Source: Megaleporinus macrocephalus (Eukaryota; Chordata; Actinopteri; Characiformes; Anostomidae). Taken from it: a stretch of 64,000 bases of DNA. Positions 59,576 through 64,000 of this stretch are shown here, piece by piece. The translations under genes and the position numbers were made by a program. Position 1 is the first letter of the stretch, and each line of letters opens with the position of its first letter. The notes beneath the pieces are model-generated. The model saw nothing but the letters and a program-made list of their open reading frames with translations, was not told the DNA's origin and searched no databases. Where the stretch lies: assembly GCA_021613375.1 (NCBI GenBank), contig CM038719.1, positions 41,108,620 to 41,172,619 of the forward strand, read 5' to 3'.

Positions 59576-60089
59576 ATAACAACAATACAAACAATTGTAT
59601 TATAATTAAAAATAATAATAATGTTACATTTTTTTTCATTATAAAATATAACTATTATTATTAACAATATAAATACAGTTGTTGTTATAACAAATAGTTT
59701 ATATCTGCTATATGTAGATAGGGTATAAATAGACTTAGGTACTGGTATCAGTATCAGTATCAGTATCGGTGATACTGTATTTACTTGGTATTGGATTGAT
59801 ACAAAATTTTGTGGTATCGCACACCATTAAGGACAAGTAAAACAGTTTCTAAACATTTTTCACCCCAAACAAAGTCAGAAATGAAGATATTATATTCATA
59901 ATAAATAATATACGTTTAAAAAAGTGGCTGAAAATGAAATAAATGAAAGCTGGTCTCTGACTGGGTGTGTGTCTCAGTAGAACCTCAGACACACACCCAG
60001 CCTCACAGTCAGACTCGCTTCAAAGCTGGTTGATGAAACCAGTATAAGCTGCTTTGCTGAATTTGTAAGCTTTATATGAGCAACACACA

Positions 60090-60162
<73 letters not shown>

Positions 60163-60625
60163 GGGCACACAGAATTCAGAATGAGTAATATTTCTGATGT
60201 CGTGCCTGTCACTGATTTCATAATCTGCCTTGCCGCTGGAGAACTTTCCACAGTTCAAAAACGTTTTCCCGTATTTGCCGTGTTCAGAAGTTTAGGGTGG
60301 GGGTTAGAGTTAGGTGGGGTGGGGGGGGTGGGCGTATCACCGTTTCCAGAGAGGCTTTAATTTATTCTGCATCAAAACAATAAAGAAACAACTAAAGTTC
60401 CACGTTTAGCTTCAGTTCAGGTTGTTTAGCTTTTAAATATGGGACATAAATCCACTTTTATAAATGTTTATTTTTGTTTTTATGCCTGTTGTTTTTTTTT
60501 TTTTACAAATGTGGGACAGACTGTCTTGGTGTTTCTACACGGGCTATGAAGGATGCGCCACATGCCTGTACACGGGTTAGAAGCACTAATTGCTCGTCTA
60601 AATCACTGCATACCACTGTAAATCT
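59576..60625. other. APBB2 intron: MITE fragment and (AC)n
   Basis: 59725-59825 is rich in GTATCAGTATCGG-type motifs (MITE remnant ending GGTATCGCACACC). 60084-60160 is an (AC)n microsatellite. No exon is supported. Confidence 0.5.
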
Positions 60626-61730
60626 AATCCAGTATGAATCTGCAGTGTGTGTAGTGTTTACAGTCTGACAGTAATAACTGTGGAGTGATTTTAATCCAGT
60701 ATGAATCTGCAGCATGTGTAGTGTTTACAGTCTGACAGTAATAACTGTGGAGTGATTTTAATCCAGTATGAATCTGCAGCATGTGTAGTGTTTACAGTCT
60801 GACAGTAATAACTGTGGAGTGATTATAATCCAGTATGAATCTGCAGCGTGTGTAGTGTTTACAGTCTGACAGTAATAACTGTGGAGTGATTTTAATCCAG
60901 TATGAATCTGCAGCGTGTGTAGTGTTTACAGTCTGACAGTAATAACTGTGGAGTGATTATAATCCAGTATGAATCTGCAGTGTGTGTAGTGTTTACAGTC
61001 TAACAGTAATAACTGTGGAGTGATTATAATCCAGTATGAATCTGCAGCGTGTGTAGTGTTTACAGTCTGACAGTCATAACTGTGGAGTGATTATAATCCA
61101 GTATGAATCTGCAGTGTGTGTAGTGTTTACACTCTGACAGTAATAACTGTGGAGTGATTTTAATCCAGTATGAATCTGCAGCGTGTGTAGTGTTTACAGT
61201 CTGACAGTCATAACTGTGGAGTGATTATAATCCAGTATGAATCTGCAGTGTGTGTAGTGTTCACAGTCTGACAGTAATAACTGTGGAGTGATTATAATCC
61301 AGTATGAATCTGCAGTGTGTGTAGTGTTTACAGTCTGACAGTAATAACTGTGGAGTGATTATAATCCAGTATGAATCTGCAGCGTGTGTAGTGTTTACAG
61401 TCTGACAGTAATAACTGTGGAGTGATTATAATCCAGTATGAATCTGCAGTGTGTGTAGTGTTTACAGTCTGACAGTAATAACTGTGGAGTGATTATAATC
61501 CAGTATGAATCTGCAGCGTGTGTAGTGTTTACAGTCTGACAGTAATAACTGTGGAGTGATTATAATCCAGTATTAATCTGCAGTGTGTGTAGTGTTTACA
61601 GTCTGACAGTAATAACTGTGGAGTGATTTTAATCCAGTATGAATCTGCAGCGTGTGTAGTGTTTACACTCTGACAGTAATAACTGTGGAGTGATTTTAAT
61701 CCAGTATGAATCTGCAGTGTGTGTAGTGCG
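60626..61730. repeat. 67-bp minisatellite (copy B)
   Basis: About 16.5 copies of the unit described at 9208-11490, same orientation, with a GATTTTAATCC variant not seen in copy A. Confidence 0.97.
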
Positions 61731-62394
61731 ACTCTGAGCATAGTTTTCAGCACGTCAGAGTATTTTCCATTACTATGTACCAGCCAGATAAACAAACACT
61801 GAACGTGGGTTGAACTTAGCTGTAGTTCTCGGGTCTCTGCTTTACTGTATCTACAGGACGTTTAGCTTTGTAGCTCCTGTGTAAACCTCCAGAAGCTAAT
61901 TTCAGACGCCAGGCGTGTGGAGTAATAAAGAGTAAGAGGGAAGTAGTGAATTCAGCGTTTGTGCTGAACTGCTGCTTTAAATCTTTCTGGTTTGGGCGGA
62001 GCTGTTCAGCCGGAGCTGTTCAGGCTGTCTGTCTGCAGCGTGCTCGGGGTGATAATAGCCTCGCTGGAGTTGTAGCATGTAGTGAATCCCAGTCGCGTGA
62101 CTCAGACCCTCTCTCACACTCTCACACTTTCCTCTGAGCCGCCCCGGGGACAGCTCCTCACACTGACCAGAGAAAGAGAGACAGCAGGCCAGAGTGGACG
62201 AGCGACAGGACAGGGGTGGAGGCCAGACTCTCAAAAAAACCTCAACTGCAAAACCTCAACTCTACTTCAACTCGGAGAGACTTGGAAGGGGTTAACTTGC
62301 AGTATTTGTTATTTGATACACTATTTTGTGGCTTTATTGGAATGAACACAGCTAAGCTAACCAGTTGTCCTTCAGTGTCACTGGGTCGAACGAC
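61731..62394. other. APBB2 intron, no exon seen
   Basis: Single-copy-looking sequence. 61990-62200 is GC-richer, but no splice-flanked frame matches APBB2 PTB1. Confidence 0.4.
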
Positions 62395-62690
62395 TCCTCA
62401 GACACTAAGACAATCCCATGATGCAACACAAACTAAACTCCCGTCTACTCCACTCCTCCAGATCAACAACCATCAACACTGCAGTAGAACCCACAAGAGG
62501 AGAACCCACAAGAGGAGAACCCACAAGAGGAGAACCCATGGAGCTGAAACGCTGAGGAGACGCTGCAGCTGAGGTCAGTAAACACTGTTCACATGCAGTG
62601 GGCGGGAACAAACCGTGACCAGACTCTCTCTAACTAGAGCCTCTCAGTGATCTGTCTTATGAGGAGAGAACACTGATACTAACACAGCTG
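62395..62690 (+). mobile_element. Partial relative of the 12.3-13.6 kb fold-back element
   Basis: ACTAAGACAATCCCATGATG (about 62405) and GGGCGGGAACAAACCGTGAC, CTCTCTAACTAGAGCCTCTC, TCTTATGAGGAGAGAACACT (62600-62672) parallel 12450-12820. Between them is a small 15-bp x3 repeat (ACCCACAAGAGGAGA, 62488-62536). The segment after 62672 has been amplified. Confidence 0.72.
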
Positions 62691-64000
62691 ATCCAGAGTC
62701 AGTGATACTTACACAGCTGATCCAGAGTCAGTGATACTTACACAGCTGATCCAGAGTCAGTGATACTTACACAGCTGATACAGAGTCAGTGATACTAACA
62801 CAGCTGATCCAGAGTCAGTGATACTAACACAGCTGATCCAGAGTCAGTGATACTTACACAGCTGATCCAGAGTCAGTGATACTTACACAGCTGATCCAGA
62901 GTCAGTGCTACTTACACAGCTGATCTAGAGTCAGTGCTACTTACACAGCTGATACAGAGTCAGTGATACTTACACAGCTCATACAGAGTCAGTGATACTT
63001 ACACAGCTGATCCAGAGTCAGTTATACTTACACAGCTGATCCAGAGTCAATGATACTTACACAGCTGATCCAGAGTCAGTGATACTTACACAGCTCATAC
63101 AGAGTCAGTGATACTTACACAGCTTATCCAGAGTCAATGATACTTACACAGCTGATCCAGAGTCAGTGATACTTACACAGCTCATACAGAGTCAGTGCTA
63201 CTTACACAGCTCATACAGAGTCAGTGCTACTTACACAGCTGATCCAGAGTCAGTGATACTTACACAGCTGATCCAGAGTCAGTGATACTTACACAGTTCA
63301 TACAGAGTCAGTGATACTTACGCAGCTCATACAGAGTCAGTGATACTTACACAGCTGATCTAGAGTCAGTGCTACTTACACAGTTCATACAGAGTCAGTG
63401 ATACTTACACAGTTCATACAGAGTCAGTGATACTTACACAGCTAATAGAGTCAGTGATACTTACACAGCTGATCTAGAGTCAGTGCTACTTACACAGTTC
63501 ATACCGAGTCAGTGACACACAGCTGATACAGAGTCAGTGATACTTACACAGCTGATACAGAGTCAGTGATACTTACACAGCTGATACAGTCAGTGACACA
63601 CAGCTGATACAGAGTCAGTGATACTTACACAGCTGATACAGAGTCAGTGATACTTACACAGCTGATCCAGAGTCAGTGATACTTACACAGCTGATACAGA
63701 GTCAGTGATACACAGCTGATCTAGAGTCAGTGCTACTTACACAGTTCATACAGAGTCAGTGATACTTACACAGCTGATCTAGAGTCAGTGCTACTTACAC
63801 AGTTCATACTGAGTCAGTGATACTTACACAGCTGATCTAGAGTCAGTGATACTTACACAGTTCATACAGAGTCAGTGATACACAGTTCATACAGAGTCAG
63901 TGATACTTACACAGCTAATAGAGTCAGTGATACACAGCTGATCTAGAGTCAGTGCTACTTACACAGCTCATACAGAGTCAGTGATACACAGCTTATACAG
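62673..64000. repeat. 29-bp minisatellite, runs off the window
   Basis: About 45 copies of a 29-bp unit (AGTGATACTTACACAGCTGA plus TCCAGAGTC) with GATCTAG, CATACAG and shortened variants. GATACTTACACAGCTG is also the single-copy sequence at about 12809-12825 in the fold-back element, so the array grew from its subterminal region. Confidence 0.95.

Noticed and set aside
59974..62234. Search for the preceding APBB2 PTB1 exon
   Set aside because: No minus-strand sequence corresponding to the end of PTB1 (..HEICSK in human) with a donor was found; it probably lies beyond 64000.

Overview
The window is eukaryotic nuclear DNA, almost certainly from a teleost fish. It holds short exons in phase with GT/AG splice sites, very long introns and fish-type interspersed repeats (tRNA-derived SINEs, 5'-truncated non-LTR retrotransposon tails, Tc1/mariner relics, fold-back DNA elements). 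By summing array lengths I estimate that about 45% of it is tandem repeat. I cannot name the species; an otophysan-type fish is only a guess from the repeat flavours.

Two protein-coding genes can be supported, and they point at each other. NSUN7 (+ strand) contributes three in-phase exons at about 3903-4010, 23998-24283 and 26127-26749 (stop). They encode the end of its SUN/RNA-methyltransferase-like domain and the C-terminal tail. APBB2 (FE65-like 1, - strand) contributes its last five exons at 57770-57695, 51047-50964, 49357-49242, 40919-40737 and 35901-35728 (stop). These join without a phase error into 210 residues: the end of PTB1, the linker, all of PTB2 and the C-terminus. The convergent NSUN7 > < APBB2 order matches the human order on chromosome 4p as I know it, which supports both calls. 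The 5' parts of both genes lie outside the window.

Layout. 1-3.9 kb: NSUN7 intron with two truncated LINE tails, one nested in a small DNA transposon. 4-24 kb: one 20-kb NSUN7 intron with a fold-back element carrying inverted 45-bp arrays, a 67-bp array, a second fold-back element, microsatellites, a 36-bp array, a 20-bp array ending in a SINE, and a Tc1 pseudogene. 24.3-26.1 kb: the last NSUN7 intron, mostly a 31-bp array. 26.7-35.7 kb: intergenic space between the two 3' ends, with a fold-back MITE, a 43-bp array inside a putative TIR element, and a split LINE. 35.9-57.7 kb: APBB2 introns filled by 20-, 36-, 28-, 51-, 35-, 13- and 50-bp arrays. 57.8-64 kb: a further APBB2 intron with 20-, 67- and 29-bp arrays, the last running off the end.

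The main message beyond the genes is that many minisatellites look seeded by pieces of transposable elements: a pol III A-box, a SINE tail, a Tc1 segment, and subterminal parts of fold-back elements. Several tandem repeats also sit directly on APBB2 splice sites. Most clearly, an 84-nt frame-neutral exon lies between (GU)n and (AC)n tracts that are complementary in the pre-mRNA. The long open frames in the repeat arrays are artefacts of periodicity, not genes.
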